From Microbacterium lemovicicum (GTDB lineage Bacteria; Actinomycetota; Actinomycetes; Actinomycetales; Microbacteriaceae), in the NCBI RefSeq assembly GCF_003991875.1, contig NZ_CP031423.1, positions 1,984,001 through 2,048,000 of the forward strand: 64,000 nucleotides of DNA, read 5' to 3'. The notes beneath the pieces are model-generated. The model had not been told where the DNA came from and searched no databases. It saw only the letters and a program-made list of their open reading frames with translations. Positions 1 to 8,763 of this stretch are shown here, piece by piece. How positions within the stretch are numbered: position 1 is the stretch's first letter; each line of letters opens with the position of its first letter. A program made the translations under genes and the position numbers.

Positions 1-125
1 TCGACGAAGACGACGTCGCCGAGCTTCTCCGCGGCGTAGTCGGTGATGCCGACCGTCGCGATGTCGCCGTCGAACGAGATCCACTCGTGGTCGGACGTGT
101 AGGACAGGGCGGTGAGATCGGTCAT
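1..125 (-). CDS. gcvH: Glycine cleavage system H protein (N-terminal part)
   Basis: Partial gene; the window edge cuts it after 41 codons. The visible N-terminus ([15 protein letters not shown]..., then [17 protein letters not shown]) is the standard start of GcvH, the lipoylated carrier that shuttles the aminomethyl group between the P, T and L proteins. The lipoyl-lysine lies outside the window. Its ATG overlaps the gcvT stop as ATGA, so it is translationally coupled to gcvT and under the upstream glycine riboswitch. Confidence 0.93.
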   Translation of the reverse strand, partial: MTDLTALSYTSDHEWISFDGDIATVGITDYAAEKLGDVVFV

Positions 126-1276
126 TTCGCGTTCCTCTGGTGGACGGGCCTCGTGTAGAAGGGCAGGGCGGTCACGGTCGCGGGGATCCGCGTGCCGCGC
201 ACATCGATGGTCAGGGCGGCGCCGGGGGCGGCGACGCGCGGTGAGACGAGGGCCATCGCGATCGGATGGCCGAGGGTGGGGCTGAGCGCGCCGCTGGTGA
301 TGACGCCGACGCGCTCGTCGCCGTCGAAGACCTCATAGCCGGCGCGGCCGGCGCGACGCCCCTCCGACACGAGCCCGACGAGCACGGGGGCATCGTCCTC
401 GAGGGGTGCGGCGACGCCGTCCTTGCCGACGAAGTCGTCCTTGTCGGCGGCGACCGCGCGAGCGAGCCCCGCCTGCGCGGGAAGCACGTCCAGGCCCAGC
501 TCGTGTCCGTAGAGCGGCATCCCCGCCTCGAGCCGCAGGGTGTCGCGGGCGGCGAGCCCCGCCGGCACGAGGCCGAGAGGCTCACCGGCGCGCAGCAGGG
601 CGTCCCAGAGCGCGGGCGCCTGGTCCCACGGCACGAAGACCTCGAACCCGTCCTCGCCCGTGTAGCCGGTGCGCCCGAGGTCGATGTCGACCGCCGCCCC
701 GCCCTCGGGCGTGAAGCGGGCGTGGCTCATGCGGTAGTACCGCAGATCGGCCAGCGGAGTGGAGTATCCGGAGATCTCGGATGCGGCGCCCAGCACCTCC
801 GCGGCGATCGGCCCCTGCACGGCGACGAGCGCGACGGCGTCGGTGTGATCGGCGACGTCGACATCGCGCCCTCCCGCGCGCCGGCGCAGGGCCGCGCGGA
901 CGGCGTCGCGGTTGCCCGCGTTCGCCACGACCAGGAAGCTGTGCGCGCCGCGGCGGTAGACGATGACGTCGTCGATGATGCCGCCGCGCTCGTCGAGGAC
1001 GAGCGAGTACTTGGCGCGGTCGTCGGCGATGTCGGACAGGCGTCCGGCGAGGGCGTAGTCGAGGAAGGACCCCGCGTCGGGGCCGTCGACCTCGAACTCC
1101 GCCATGTGCGAGATGTCGAAGAGGCCGGCCGCGCGACGCACGGCGTGGTGCTCGGCCAGGTCGGAGGTGTAGCGGACCGGCATCTCCCAGCCGCCGAAAT
1201 CGGTGAAGGACGCACCGAGCGCCTCGTGTCGATCGCGCAGCGACGTCGTGCGCGGTGCAGGGCGGGGGTCTGTCAT
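122..1276 (-). CDS. gcvT: Aminomethyltransferase (glycine cleavage T protein)
   Basis: 384 residues, normal GcvT length. It transfers the methylene group of aminomethyl-lipoyl GcvH to tetrahydrofolate and releases ammonia. The N-terminal [21 protein letters not shown] segment and the [12 protein letters not shown] segment are hallmarks of the folate-binding GcvT fold. The ATG at 1276 is chosen because GGGAGAA lies 5 bases upstream; a 10-residue upstream extension is possible but has no ribosome site. It is the first gene behind the glycine riboswitch and is followed by gcvH with a 4-base overlap. gcvP is not in the window. Confidence 0.95.
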   Translation of the reverse strand: MTDPRPAPRTTSLRDRHEALGASFTDFGGWEMPVRYTSDLAEHHAVRRAAGLFDISHMAEFEVDGPDAGSFLDYALAGRLSDIADDRAKYSLVLDERGGIIDDVIVYRRGAHSFLVVANAGNRDAVRAALRRRAGGRDVDVADHTDAVALVAVQGPIAAEVLGAASEISGYSTPLADLRYYRMSHARFTPEGGAAVDIDLGRTGYTGEDGFEVFVPWDQAPALWDALLRAGEPLGLVPAGLAARDTLRLEAGMPLYGHELGLDVLPAQAGLARAVAADKDDFVGKDGVAAPLEDDAPVLVGLVSEGRRAGRAGYEVFDGDERVGVITSGALSPTLGHPIAMALVSPRVAAPGAALTIDVRGTRIPATVTALPFYTRPVHQRNAK

Positions 1277-1324
1277 GAGTTCTCCCGGTACGGGGCGGGG
1301 CGGCACCGGACGGTGCCTGAGAAC

Positions 1325-1512
1325 TCCCCCTCTGTCATGGGCCTGAGAGATTCCTCGCTCCTCCGTGAGGAGACGAGTTTCACCGTCGGCGGATGACGGG
1401 TGGACGCCATCGCTTTTCAGAGTGGCCCGATCGAGGCGGTACGAGTACCTGAGAGATTGGCGGGGAGGCTTGCTCCTTCGGTGCCCGGCGTCACGCGCCG
1501 AGGCTCTCCCGC
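1325..1512 (-). promoter_or_regulatory. Tandem glycine riboswitch upstream of gcvT
   Basis: On the minus strand there are two aptamer-like units in a row. The first runs from GGGAGAG (1510-1504) through CCGAAGGAGCAA to AATCTCTCAGG. The second has GGTGAAACTCG, GGAGGAG, AATCTCTCAGG and ACAGAGGGGG, ending about 50 bases before the gcvT start. These conserved blocks are those of the gcvT-type glycine aptamer. Such switches turn on glycine catabolism when glycine is high. Tandem architecture is read by eye from the repeated CTCTCAGG block; no covariance model was run. Confidence 0.9.
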
Positions 1513-1546
1513 ATCGATCATGGGGCCGATATGCGATTGTGCGGTC

Positions 1547-1552
1547 ACTCTA
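1547..1552 (-). promoter_or_regulatory. Likely -10 box of the glycine riboswitch/gcvT transcript
   Basis: TAGAGT on the minus strand fits the TAnnnT -10 pattern seen before many genes in this window. It would place the start near 1540, giving about 28 bases before the first aptamer. No clear -35 hexamer is visible. Confidence 0.45.
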
Positions 1553-1575
1553 GCAGTGCCGCTGCGCCGGCCGCC

Positions 1576-2748
1576 TCAGGACGTGCAGTCCCCCGTGGAC
1601 ACGGGCGCCTGCAGCGCCGGGGCCTCGGCCACCACGGCCGCGAACTCGGCCGGCGTCATGGCGTAGCCGCGGTCGGCGTCGTCCTGCGACCGCGCGAACA
1701 CCACGCCGGCCACCGCGCCGGCGGGCGTGAGCAGCGGCCCACCCGAGTTGCCCGGCTGCACGACGGCGGCGAGCGCGTAGATCTCGCGCGGCGCCGAGAC
1801 GGTGTCGTAGACGTCGGGCACGGGCACGACCCCGACCGAGAGCACGGACGCGTTCACGCTGGTGAAGGGTCCCCCGAACGGGTAGCCCTGCACGACCGCC
1901 TGCGAGCCGGGCGCGAGGGTGTCGACGACGCTGAGCGGCTGCGCCTCGAGCCCGTCGACCGCGACGACGGCGAGGTCGTCGACCGGATCGAAGTAGACGA
2001 CCGTGCCGTCGCGGGCCGTCAGGCCGGGCAGCTCGACGACGGGGGTCGTGACGCCGGCCAGCACGTGGGCGTTGGTGAGCACCCGCCCCGGCGCGATGAC
2101 GAAGCCGCTCCCGGTGAGGCTCCGTCCGCAGGCGAACGCGGTGCCCGAGACGCGCGCGACGGATGCCGCGGCCTGGCTGAGATCGGACTGATCCAGCGCC
2201 ACGGGCGGCGCCGTGGGCGCCGTCTCGTCGCTGAGGATCGACCCGAGCCGCGGGATGGTCTCGTCGAGCACCGCCGCGCGCAGCTGGGCGAGCGCGGCGG
2301 TGACGGGCGGCGGTGTGGCCTGCTCGATCACCATGAGCACGCGGGAGGACGCCACCGACGCCGACAGCACGGGCGTGCCGGTCACGGCCACGCTCGACCC
2401 GATGAGCGACAGCACGAGCGCCGCCACGACGGCGCTGATCACCCCGCCGAGCGCGCGGTCGATCCACTTGAGCTTGATCTTGTCGACGCCGCGGCGCAGG
2501 AGCGCCCCGATCACGCCGCCGATGGACGCGCCGAGCACGAGCAGCAGCACGCCGACCACCACGACGGCCAGCGGACGCCACTCCTGCCACGGCCAGGCGT
2601 CGTTGACGACGGGCATCAGCCAGAAGGCCGCGACGGCTCCCGCGATGAGGCCCACCAGTGCGCCCAGGCTCGCCACGAGACCGCGCTGGATGCCGATCGC
2701 GAACGACAGCACGAGCACGACGAGCAGCACGACGTCGATGATGAGCAC
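1576..2748 (-). CDS. MarP-like membrane-anchored serine protease (CvpA domain + trypsin-like domain)
   Basis: 390 residues. The first ~125 residues hold four hydrophobic segments of the CvpA/colicin V production type. The C-terminal half is a chymotrypsin-fold protease with His228 (TNAHV), Asp258 (DPVDDLAVV) and Ser335 (PGNSGGP). Cys207 and Cys388 match the positions of the disulfide that bridges the protease domain in mycobacterial MarP (Rv3671c). The family is a periplasmic protease for acid and oxidative stress resistance; that role here is inferred. GTG start at 2748 with GGAGGT 4 bases upstream. It is divergent from nrtR. Confidence 0.87.
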   Translation of the reverse strand: MLIIDVVLLVVLVLSFAIGIQRGLVASLGALVGLIAGAVAAFWLMPVVNDAWPWQEWRPLAVVVVGVLLLVLGASIGGVIGALLRRGVDKIKLKWIDRALGGVISAVVAALVLSLIGSSVAVTGTPVLSASVASSRVLMVIEQATPPPVTAALAQLRAAVLDETIPRLGSILSDETAPTAPPVALDQSDLSQAAASVARVSGTAFACGRSLTGSGFVIAPGRVLTNAHVLAGVTTPVVELPGLTARDGTVVYFDPVDDLAVVAVDGLEAQPLSVVDTLAPGSQAVVQGYPFGGPFTSVNASVLSVGVVPVPDVYDTVSAPREIYALAAVVQPGNSGGPLLTPAGAVAGVVFARSQDDADRGYAMTPAEFAAVVAEAPALQAPVSTGDCTS

Positions 2749-2836
2749 GGGGACCTCCGCGAGCCAGCGTACGGAGTGTTCCTGTGTCGCTCCGGCGCGT
2801 CGCGCGCGGCGGGCAGGGCGTGTCGTCAGCGCCGGG

Positions 2837-2866
2837 TTGCCCTTCTGGTCCGTGTGACACTAAGCT
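2837..2866 (+). promoter_or_regulatory. Candidate nrtR-nadABC promoter with an overlapping operator
   Basis: TTGCCC (2837-2842) and TAAGCT (2861-2866) are spaced 18 bases and lie just before the nrtR ribosome site. Between them, abutting the -10, is the small inverted repeat GTGT-G-ACAC (2852-2860). NrtR repressors usually bind sites overlapping nad promoters, so this is a candidate self-regulatory site. It is a by-eye call. Confidence 0.4.
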
Positions 2867-2886
2867 CCTGCGCGGAGGTAAAAGTC

Positions 2887-3615
2887 ATGATGACCCGAAC
2901 CGCGATCGAGACCGCACCGGCGCCGCGCGCGCCCTCGGCGGACGACGCCACGCGCGTGGCGGTGTCGACGGTGATCTTCAGCCTCCGCCGCGAGCCCGGC
3001 GCGGAGCGGCCGACCGTCGTGCTGCCCCTCGTCACGCGGACGCGTGACCCCTTCGAGGGCATGTGGGCGCTGCCCGGCGGATGGCTGGACGCCTCCGAGA
3101 GCCTGGATGCCGCGGCATCCCGCACCCTGCAGGAGACCACGGGACTCGCCCCGAGCTACCTCGAGCAGCTGTACGCCTTCGGGGAGGTCGACCGCTCCCC
3201 CACGCGGGTGGTGTCGATCGTCTACTGGGCGCTCATCCGCCCCGACGAGGTCGACGCCGTCGCCGCGCCCGAGAACACCGCATGGTTCGAGGCGGAGTCG
3301 TGCACCGAGCTCGCCTTCGACCACACGCAGATCGTTCAGTACGCCCTCTGGCGCCTGCGCAACAAGGCCGGCTACAGCCGCATCGCCCACGGCCTGCTCG
3401 CCGACGAGTTCACCCTCGCCGAGCTGCGCGAGGTGTACGAGTCGATCCTCCGTCGCCGTCTCGATCCCGCGAACTTCCGGCGGCAGGCCGAGGCCTCCGG
3501 CACGCTGATCCCGACCGACCGGTTCCGCACCGGCAGCCACCGGCCCGCGCGGCTCTACCGCTACGACCGCGACCTCGAGCTCGCCGACCGCGGGCCCCTC
3601 ACCACCTCGCACTGA
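2887..3615 (+). CDS. nrtR: NrtR-type Nudix-domain transcriptional regulator of NAD synthesis
   Basis: 242 residues: a Nudix domain (about 20-150) followed by the NrtR winged-helix domain (HGLLADEFTLAELREVYESIL..., about 155-235). The Nudix box begins normally (GGWLDASE) but its catalytic end reads RTLQETTGL, so the glutamates of REUxEExGU are largely replaced. That fits known NrtR proteins, which keep the fold as an ADP-ribose/NAD sensor without hydrolase activity. GGAGG at 2874-2878 is 8 bases before this ATG; a second ATG follows at 2890. nadA begins 49 bases downstream, so it probably represses the operon it heads. Confidence 0.9.
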   Translation: MMTRTAIETAPAPRAPSADDATRVAVSTVIFSLRREPGAERPTVVLPLVTRTRDPFEGMWALPGGWLDASESLDAAASRTLQETTGLAPSYLEQLYAFGEVDRSPTRVVSIVYWALIRPDEVDAVAAPENTAWFEAESCTELAFDHTQIVQYALWRLRNKAGYSRIAHGLLADEFTLAELREVYESILRRRLDPANFRRQAEASGTLIPTDRFRTGSHRPARLYRYDRDLELADRGPLTTSH

Positions 3616-3664
3616 CCCCTCGCCCGAACGACCCGCACTGAGCGCCCCACCGAGAGAAGCACTC

Positions 3665-5008
3665 ATGACCACCATCACCCCCGCCCCCGCACCGCTCGAC
3701 CCGTCGGTCGACCACGAGATCCGCTCGATCGTCGCCGGCTCCTCGGTCGCCGAGACGTGCAACACCGACCTGGCCGCCGGCCCGTGGGCCTTCGACGAGC
3801 GCCCCGGCTACGGTCCCGGCTCGTCGATGGGCGACGTCATCCCGGTCGGCGCGCCGCGCCAGGGCGAGCTGCCGCAGTCCTATCGCGACGCCTCCGAGGA
3901 CGAGCTCGACGCCCGCATCCGTGCGGCGAAGGCCACCCTCGGCGATCGCGTCGTGGTGCTCGGGCACTTCTATCAGCGGGAGGAGGTCGTGCGTCACGCG
4001 GACTACGTCGGCGACTCGTTCCAGCTCGCCAACGCCGCCGCGTCGCGCCCGGAGGCCGAGGCGATCGTCTTCTGCGGCGTGCACTTCATGGCCGAGACCG
4101 CCGACCTCCTCTCCGGCGCCGACCAGGCCGTCATCCTGCCCAACCTCGCCGCCGGGTGCTCGATGGCCGACATGGCCGACATCGACCAGGTCGAGGAGTG
4201 CTGGGAGCAGCTCGCAGACGTCTACGGCGACCTCGAGGCCGTCGACGCGGACGGACTCGTCCCCGTGGTGCCGGTCACCTACATGAACTCCTCCGCCGCG
4301 ATCAAGGGCTTCGTCGGCCGTCACGGCGGCATCGTCTGCACGTCGTCCAACGCCCGCACGGTGCTCGAGTGGGCCTTCGCCCGCGGACGCCGCGTGCTGT
4401 TCTTCCCCGACCAGCACCTCGGACGCAACACGGCCAAGGCGATGGGCGTGCCGGTGGAGGAGATGCCGATGTGGAACCCGCGCCGACCCCTCGGCGGATC
4501 CACGGAGGAGCAGCTCGAGGAGGCCCGGGTGATCCTCTGGCACGGCTTCTGCTCGGTGCACCGCCGCTTCACGGTCGACCAGATCGCGGCCGCGCGTGCC
4601 GAGCACCCCGGGGTGCGGGTCATCGTGCATCCCGAGTGCCCCATGGCCGTGGTCGACGCCGCCGACGAGGCGGGGTCGACGGACTACATCCGCAAGGCCA
4701 TCGCCGCCGCGACGGAGCCCACCGTCTTCGCCGTCGGCACCGAGGTCAACCTCGTGCAGCGCCTCGCCGCCGAGCATCCCCAGCACACGATCTTCTGCCT
4801 CGACCCGGTGGTCTGCCCGTGCTCGACGATGTACCGCATCCACCCCGGCTACCTGGCCTGGGTGCTCGAGGGCCTCGTCGACGGCCAGGTGCACAATCGC
4901 ATCACGGTCCCCGCCGACGTGGCCGACCCCGCCCGCGTCGCCCTCGAGCGGATGCTGGCGGCCAAGCCCCCGGCAGCACCCGCGGCCGCGTGGGAGAACG
5001 CCTCGTGA
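3665..5008 (+). CDS. nadA: Quinolinate synthase
   Basis: 447 residues. It condenses iminoaspartate with dihydroxyacetone phosphate to quinolinate, using a [4Fe-4S] cluster. Candidate cluster cysteines are Cys137 (FCGVHFMAE), Cys225 (CTSSNA) and the CPC pair at 384/386. The sequence has the long N-terminal extension (about 80 residues before the catalytic repeat) typical of actinobacterial NadA. It is cotranscribed between nrtR and nadB; nadB starts at a GTG inside the nadA stop, indicating coupled translation. The downstream cysteine desulfurase probably supplies its cluster. Confidence 0.97.
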   Translation: MTTITPAPAPLDPSVDHEIRSIVAGSSVAETCNTDLAAGPWAFDERPGYGPGSSMGDVIPVGAPRQGELPQSYRDASEDELDARIRAAKATLGDRVVVLGHFYQREEVVRHADYVGDSFQLANAAASRPEAEAIVFCGVHFMAETADLLSGADQAVILPNLAAGCSMADMADIDQVEECWEQLADVYGDLEAVDADGLVPVVPVTYMNSSAAIKGFVGRHGGIVCTSSNARTVLEWAFARGRRVLFFPDQHLGRNTAKAMGVPVEEMPMWNPRRPLGGSTEEQLEEARVILWHGFCSVHRRFTVDQIAAARAEHPGVRVIVHPECPMAVVDAADEAGSTDYIRKAIAAATEPTVFAVGTEVNLVQRLAAEHPQHTIFCLDPVVCPCSTMYRIHPGYLAWVLEGLVDGQVHNRITVPADVADPARVALERMLAAKPPAAPAAAWENAS

Positions 5009-6756
5009 CCCCGCCGGTCGCCGAGCGAGCGCTGCGAGACGATTCGATCGCCGCCCCGGTCGACGTCCTCGTCGTCGGCAGCGGCATCGCGGGGCTCACC
5101 ACCGCCCTCCACGCCGTCGAGGCGGGCTGCCGTGTCACCCTCGTCACGAAGGACGTGCTCGAGCACGCCAACACCCGCTACGCGCAGGGCGGCATCGCGG
5201 GGGTCATGTTCGACGACGACTCCGCCGCCGCCCACATCCACGACACCCTCGTCGCCGGCGCCGGGCTGTCCGACCCCGACGCGGTCCGCGTCCTCGTCGA
5301 CGAGGGACCCACCCGCATCCGCGAGCTCGTCGAGCTCGGCGTCGCCTTCGACCGGGCCGCCGACGGCACCTGGGTGAAAGGCCTCGAGGCCGCGCACTCG
5401 TACCCGCGCATCCTGCACGCCGGAGGGGATGCCACGGGCACCGCCATCGAGCTGGCCCTCGTCGCGCGGCTGCGCGCCTCCGCCGTGCGCGTGATCGAGC
5501 ACGCCTTTCTCCTCGACCTGATCGTGGAGGGCGGACGGGTCCGCGGGGTGGAGCTGCTCGTGGGCGACGTGGCCGCCGAGCCGGACGGTCGCGCGGCCGT
5601 CGAGGGTCGCACCGAGCGACTCGACGCCGACGCGGTCGTCATCGCCACGGGTGGGGCCGGACGCCTCTACGCCCACACGACGAATCCGCCCGTCGCGACC
5701 GGCGACGGCATCGCGGCGGCCCTGCGCGCGGGCGCCGACGTGCGCGACCTGGAGTTCTTCCAGTTCCACCCCACCGTGCTGGAGACCCGCGTCGGGCCTG
5801 CCGGCGACGACGCCCCGGAGGATGCCTTCCTCGTCTCGGAGGCCGTCCGCGGAGAGGGTGCGGTGCTGCGCGACGAGACCGGACGCCGGTTCATGCTCGA
5901 CGTGCACCCCGACGCCGAGCTCGCCCCGCGCGACATCGTGGCCCGGGCGATCGCCCAGCGCATGTCCGAGCAGGGCGGCCGCCCGGTGGTCCTCGACACG
6001 ACGGAGCTCCGCCCCGGCCTCGTCGAGCGCCGCGTGTTCCTCACCCGCCGGTTCCCGACGATCGACGCCGCCGCCCGTGAGCGCGGCTACGACTGGGCCC
6101 TGACGCCGCTGCCGGTGACGCCGGCGGCGCACTACCTGATGGGCGGCATCACGACCGATCTCCAGGGCCGCACGTCGCTGCCCGGGCTCTACGCCGTCGG
6201 CGAGGCTGCGCGCACCGGCGTGCACGGCGCCAACCGGCTCGCCTCGAACTCGCTGCTGGAGGGCGCCGTGTTCGGCGCGCGCGCGGGCGACGCGATCCCC
6301 CCCGACGCGGCCTCCTCCGCGTGGCCCGTGCCACCCGTGCATCCGCTGGCGGCTCACCCGCCTGCAGATGCGGGAACGGACGGTGGATTCCGGTCGGAGG
6401 CGGCAGGTGAGCCGTTCAGCCGTGCCGCGCTGCAGGAGCTCATGTGGGCCGACGCGGGACTCGTGCGCGACGCCCACGGCCTGCAGCGCGCCGCGCAGCA
6501 GCTCGCCCGGTGGCGGGCGGAGCCGCGGCATCCTGTCTCCGAACGCGACCTCGAGGATGAGAACCTCCTCCTCGTCGCGGCGCACCTCGTCGATGCGGCG
6601 CGGCGGCGCACGGAATCCGTGGGCGCGCACCACCGCAGCGACGCGCCCGAGGCGCAAGCTGCGACGACGGATGCCGCGGCCTCCGACCCCCCGGCGATCA
6701 CGCCCGTCGCCGACCGGCCGTCGAAATCCCGGACCGCAGAGGCGATCGCATGCTGA
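5005..6756 (+). CDS. nadB: L-aspartate oxidase
   Basis: 583 residues, FAD enzyme that oxidises L-aspartate to iminoaspartate for NadA. The dinucleotide motif VVGSGIAGL is near residue 20. Flavin and substrate motifs typical of the succinate dehydrogenase/fumarate reductase family follow: RYAQGGIA, HAGGDATG, FHPTVLE, SEAVRGEGAVLRD, HYLMGGI and HGANRLASNSLLE. The GTG start at 5005 overlaps the nadA stop. The last ~60 residues, rich in Ala, Asp and Pro, look unstructured and extend beyond the usual ~540 residues. The 3' end overlaps nadC by 7 bases. Confidence 0.96.
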   Translation: MTPPVAERALRDDSIAAPVDVLVVGSGIAGLTTALHAVEAGCRVTLVTKDVLEHANTRYAQGGIAGVMFDDDSAAAHIHDTLVAGAGLSDPDAVRVLVDEGPTRIRELVELGVAFDRAADGTWVKGLEAAHSYPRILHAGGDATGTAIELALVARLRASAVRVIEHAFLLDLIVEGGRVRGVELLVGDVAAEPDGRAAVEGRTERLDADAVVIATGGAGRLYAHTTNPPVATGDGIAAALRAGADVRDLEFFQFHPTVLETRVGPAGDDAPEDAFLVSEAVRGEGAVLRDETGRRFMLDVHPDAELAPRDIVARAIAQRMSEQGGRPVVLDTTELRPGLVERRVFLTRRFPTIDAAARERGYDWALTPLPVTPAAHYLMGGITTDLQGRTSLPGLYAVGEAARTGVHGANRLASNSLLEGAVFGARAGDAIPPDAASSAWPVPPVHPLAAHPPADAGTDGGFRSEAAGEPFSRAALQELMWADAGLVRDAHGLQRAAQQLARWRAEPRHPVSERDLEDENLLLVAAHLVDAARRRTESVGAHHRSDAPEAQAATTDAAASDPPAITPVADRPSKSRTAEAIAC

Positions 6757-7613
6757 CGCGCGCCGTGCTCGAGCGCTCCGTGGCCGCGGCGCTCGAGGAG
6801 GACGCCCCCTGGGGCGACCTGACGAGCGAGACGCTCATCCCGGCGACCGCCGTCGCCACGGCCGACCTGGTCGCGCGCGAGTCCGGCGTCTTCAGCGGCG
6901 GCGAGGTGTTCGCCGCCGCGTTCAGGCTCACCGATGCCGCCGTGCGGGTCGAGCTCGCCGTCGCCGACGGCTCCGCCTTCGAGGCGGGGACCGTGCTGGC
7001 CACCGTCTCGGGTCCGGCCCGCGCCGTGCTCACGGCCGAGCGCATCGGGCTGAACTTCGTGCAGCGCATGTCGGGGATCGCGACCCTGACGGCGCGCTAC
7101 GTCGCGGAGGTGGCCGGCACCGGCACGCGGATCGCCGACACCCGCAAGACGACGCCCGGGCTCCGCGCGTTCGAGCGGCAGGCCGTGCTCGACGGCGGCG
7201 GGCGCAACCACCGCCACTCGCTGTCGGATGCCGTGATGGCCAAGGACAACCACCTCGCCGTGCTCGCCCAGCGCGGACTGTCGGTGACGGAGGCGCTGCG
7301 CGAGGCGATCGCCCGCCTGCCGCACACCACGCACGTGGAGGTCGAGGTCGACCGGCTCGACCAGATCGACGCGGTGCTGGCCGCCCGCATCGGCACGATC
7401 ATGCTCGACAACTTCTCGCTCGACGACCTGCGGGCCGGCGTCGCGCAGGTCGCCGGACGCGCGACGGTGGAGGCGTCGGGCGGCGTCAGCCTCGAGACCG
7501 TGCGCGCGATCGCCGAGACCGGCGTCGACGTCATCTCGGTCGGGGCGCTCACCCACTCCGCGCGCGCCCTCGACCTGGGCCTCGACATCCGCATCGAGGA
7601 CCCCGGGGCCTGA
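6750..7613 (+). CDS. nadC: Nicotinate-nucleotide pyrophosphorylase (carboxylating)
   Basis: 287 residues. Converts quinolinate and PRPP to nicotinate mononucleotide, CO2 and pyrophosphate, completing the de novo branch started by NadB and NadA. Recognised by PWGDLTSE at the N-terminus, NFVQRMSGIAT, DTRKTTPGLRAFE, KDNHLA and the C-terminal EASGGVSLE...GVDVISVGALTHS phosphate-binding segment. It overlaps nadB by 7 bases and is followed 4 bases later by the cysteine desulfurase, so the genes form one unit. Confidence 0.97.
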   Translation: MLTRAVLERSVAAALEEDAPWGDLTSETLIPATAVATADLVARESGVFSGGEVFAAAFRLTDAAVRVELAVADGSAFEAGTVLATVSGPARAVLTAERIGLNFVQRMSGIATLTARYVAEVAGTGTRIADTRKTTPGLRAFERQAVLDGGGRNHRHSLSDAVMAKDNHLAVLAQRGLSVTEALREAIARLPHTTHVEVEVDRLDQIDAVLAARIGTIMLDNFSLDDLRAGVAQVAGRATVEASGGVSLETVRAIAETGVDVISVGALTHSARALDLGLDIRIEDPGA

Positions 7614-7617
7614 GACC

Positions 7618-8763
7618 GTGCTCTACCTGGACAACGCCGCGACCACCGCGGTGCGCCCCGAGGTGCTCGAGGCGATGCTGCCGTTCCTCACCCGCCGCTT
7701 CGGCAACCCGTCCAGTCATCACACGGTCGGGGAGGACGCCGCGGCCGCGCTCGCCGACGCCCGCGCGCGCATCGCGAGGGTGCTCGGGATGCGCGCCTCC
7801 GACATCGTCTTCACCTCGGGAGGCACCGAGGCCAACAACCTCGCGGTGAAGGGCATCGCCGTCGCGGCGATGCTGCAGCGCGGCGCGCGCCATGTCGTGA
7901 CCAGCCCGATCGAGCACGAGTCGATCCTCGAATCGGTCGATCACCTCGTGCGCGTGCACGGGTTCGAGCGGACGCTCGTCCCCGTCGACGCCCTCGGGCG
8001 CCTCTCCCCCGACGACGTGGCCGGGGCGCTCCGCGACGACACCGCTCTCGTCTCCATCGGCTACGCGAACAACGAGGTGGGCACGGTCCAGGATGCTGCG
8101 GCTCTCGTCGCCGTGACACAGGGCCGCGGCATCCCGCTGCACCTCGATGCGGTCCAGGCCGCCGGCTGGCTGCCGCTGGACCGGAGTTCGCACGGCGCCG
8201 ACGCCCTCTCCCTCGCCGGGCACAAGCTCGGCGCGCCGAAGGGCACCGGCCTGCTCGCGGTGCGGGGGCGGATCCCGCTCGAGCCGCTGCTGCACGGCGG
8301 CGGACAGGAGCGGGGCCGCCGCAGCGGCACGGAGGACGTGGCCGGCGCTGTGGGGCTCGCGACGGCGCTGGAGCTCGCCGAGCGGGAGCGCGCCGTCGAG
8401 GCTGCGGCCCTCAGCGCCCTGCGCGACGACTTCATCGCGCGGGTGCTGACCGCGGTGCCCTCGGCCCGACTGACCGGCGATCCCGGGAAGCGCCTGCCGG
8501 CGACGGCGAGCTTCACCTTCGCCGGCACGAGCGGCGAGGCGGTGCTGCTCGAGCTGGAGCGCCGCGGTGTCGTGTCCTCGAGCGGATCTGCGTGCGCGGC
8601 CGGGAGCGACGAGCCGTCCCACGTGCTGGTCGCCCTGGGCGTCGCCCCCGAGGTCGCCCAGACCGCCGTGCGCTTCACGTTCCCGCACGGCCGCCGGGAA
8701 GCACTGACGCCCGTCGCCGACGCCGTGGCGGCATCGGTGGCCGCCGTAGGATCGGGCGGGTGA
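7618..8763 (+). CDS. nadS: Cysteine desulfurase of the NadS/IscS type
   Basis: 381 residues, PLP enzyme of aminotransferase class V. YLDNAATT at the N-terminus, FTSGGTEANNLAV, PIEHESIL, the LAGHKLGAPKGTG segment with the PLP-lysine, and SSGSACAAGSDEPSHVL with the persulfide cysteine are all present. It removes sulfur from cysteine for Fe-S cluster assembly. Its place directly after nadC supports a role in maturing the NadA cluster. GTG start at 7618, four bases after nadC. Confidence 0.9.
   Translation: MLYLDNAATTAVRPEVLEAMLPFLTRRFGNPSSHHTVGEDAAAALADARARIARVLGMRASDIVFTSGGTEANNLAVKGIAVAAMLQRGARHVVTSPIEHESILESVDHLVRVHGFERTLVPVDALGRLSPDDVAGALRDDTALVSIGYANNEVGTVQDAAALVAVTQGRGIPLHLDAVQAAGWLPLDRSSHGADALSLAGHKLGAPKGTGLLAVRGRIPLEPLLHGGGQERGRRSGTEDVAGAVGLATALELAERERAVEAAALSALRDDFIARVLTAVPSARLTGDPGKRLPATASFTFAGTSGEAVLLELERRGVVSSSGSACAAGSDEPSHVLVALGVAPEVAQTAVRFTFPHGRREALTPVADAVAASVAAVGSGG

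Noticed and set aside
1531..2886. Long open frame upstream of and in frame with nrtR
   Set aside because: Antisense to the MarP-like protease; the NrtR fold begins only near 2887, where a GGAGG site is found.
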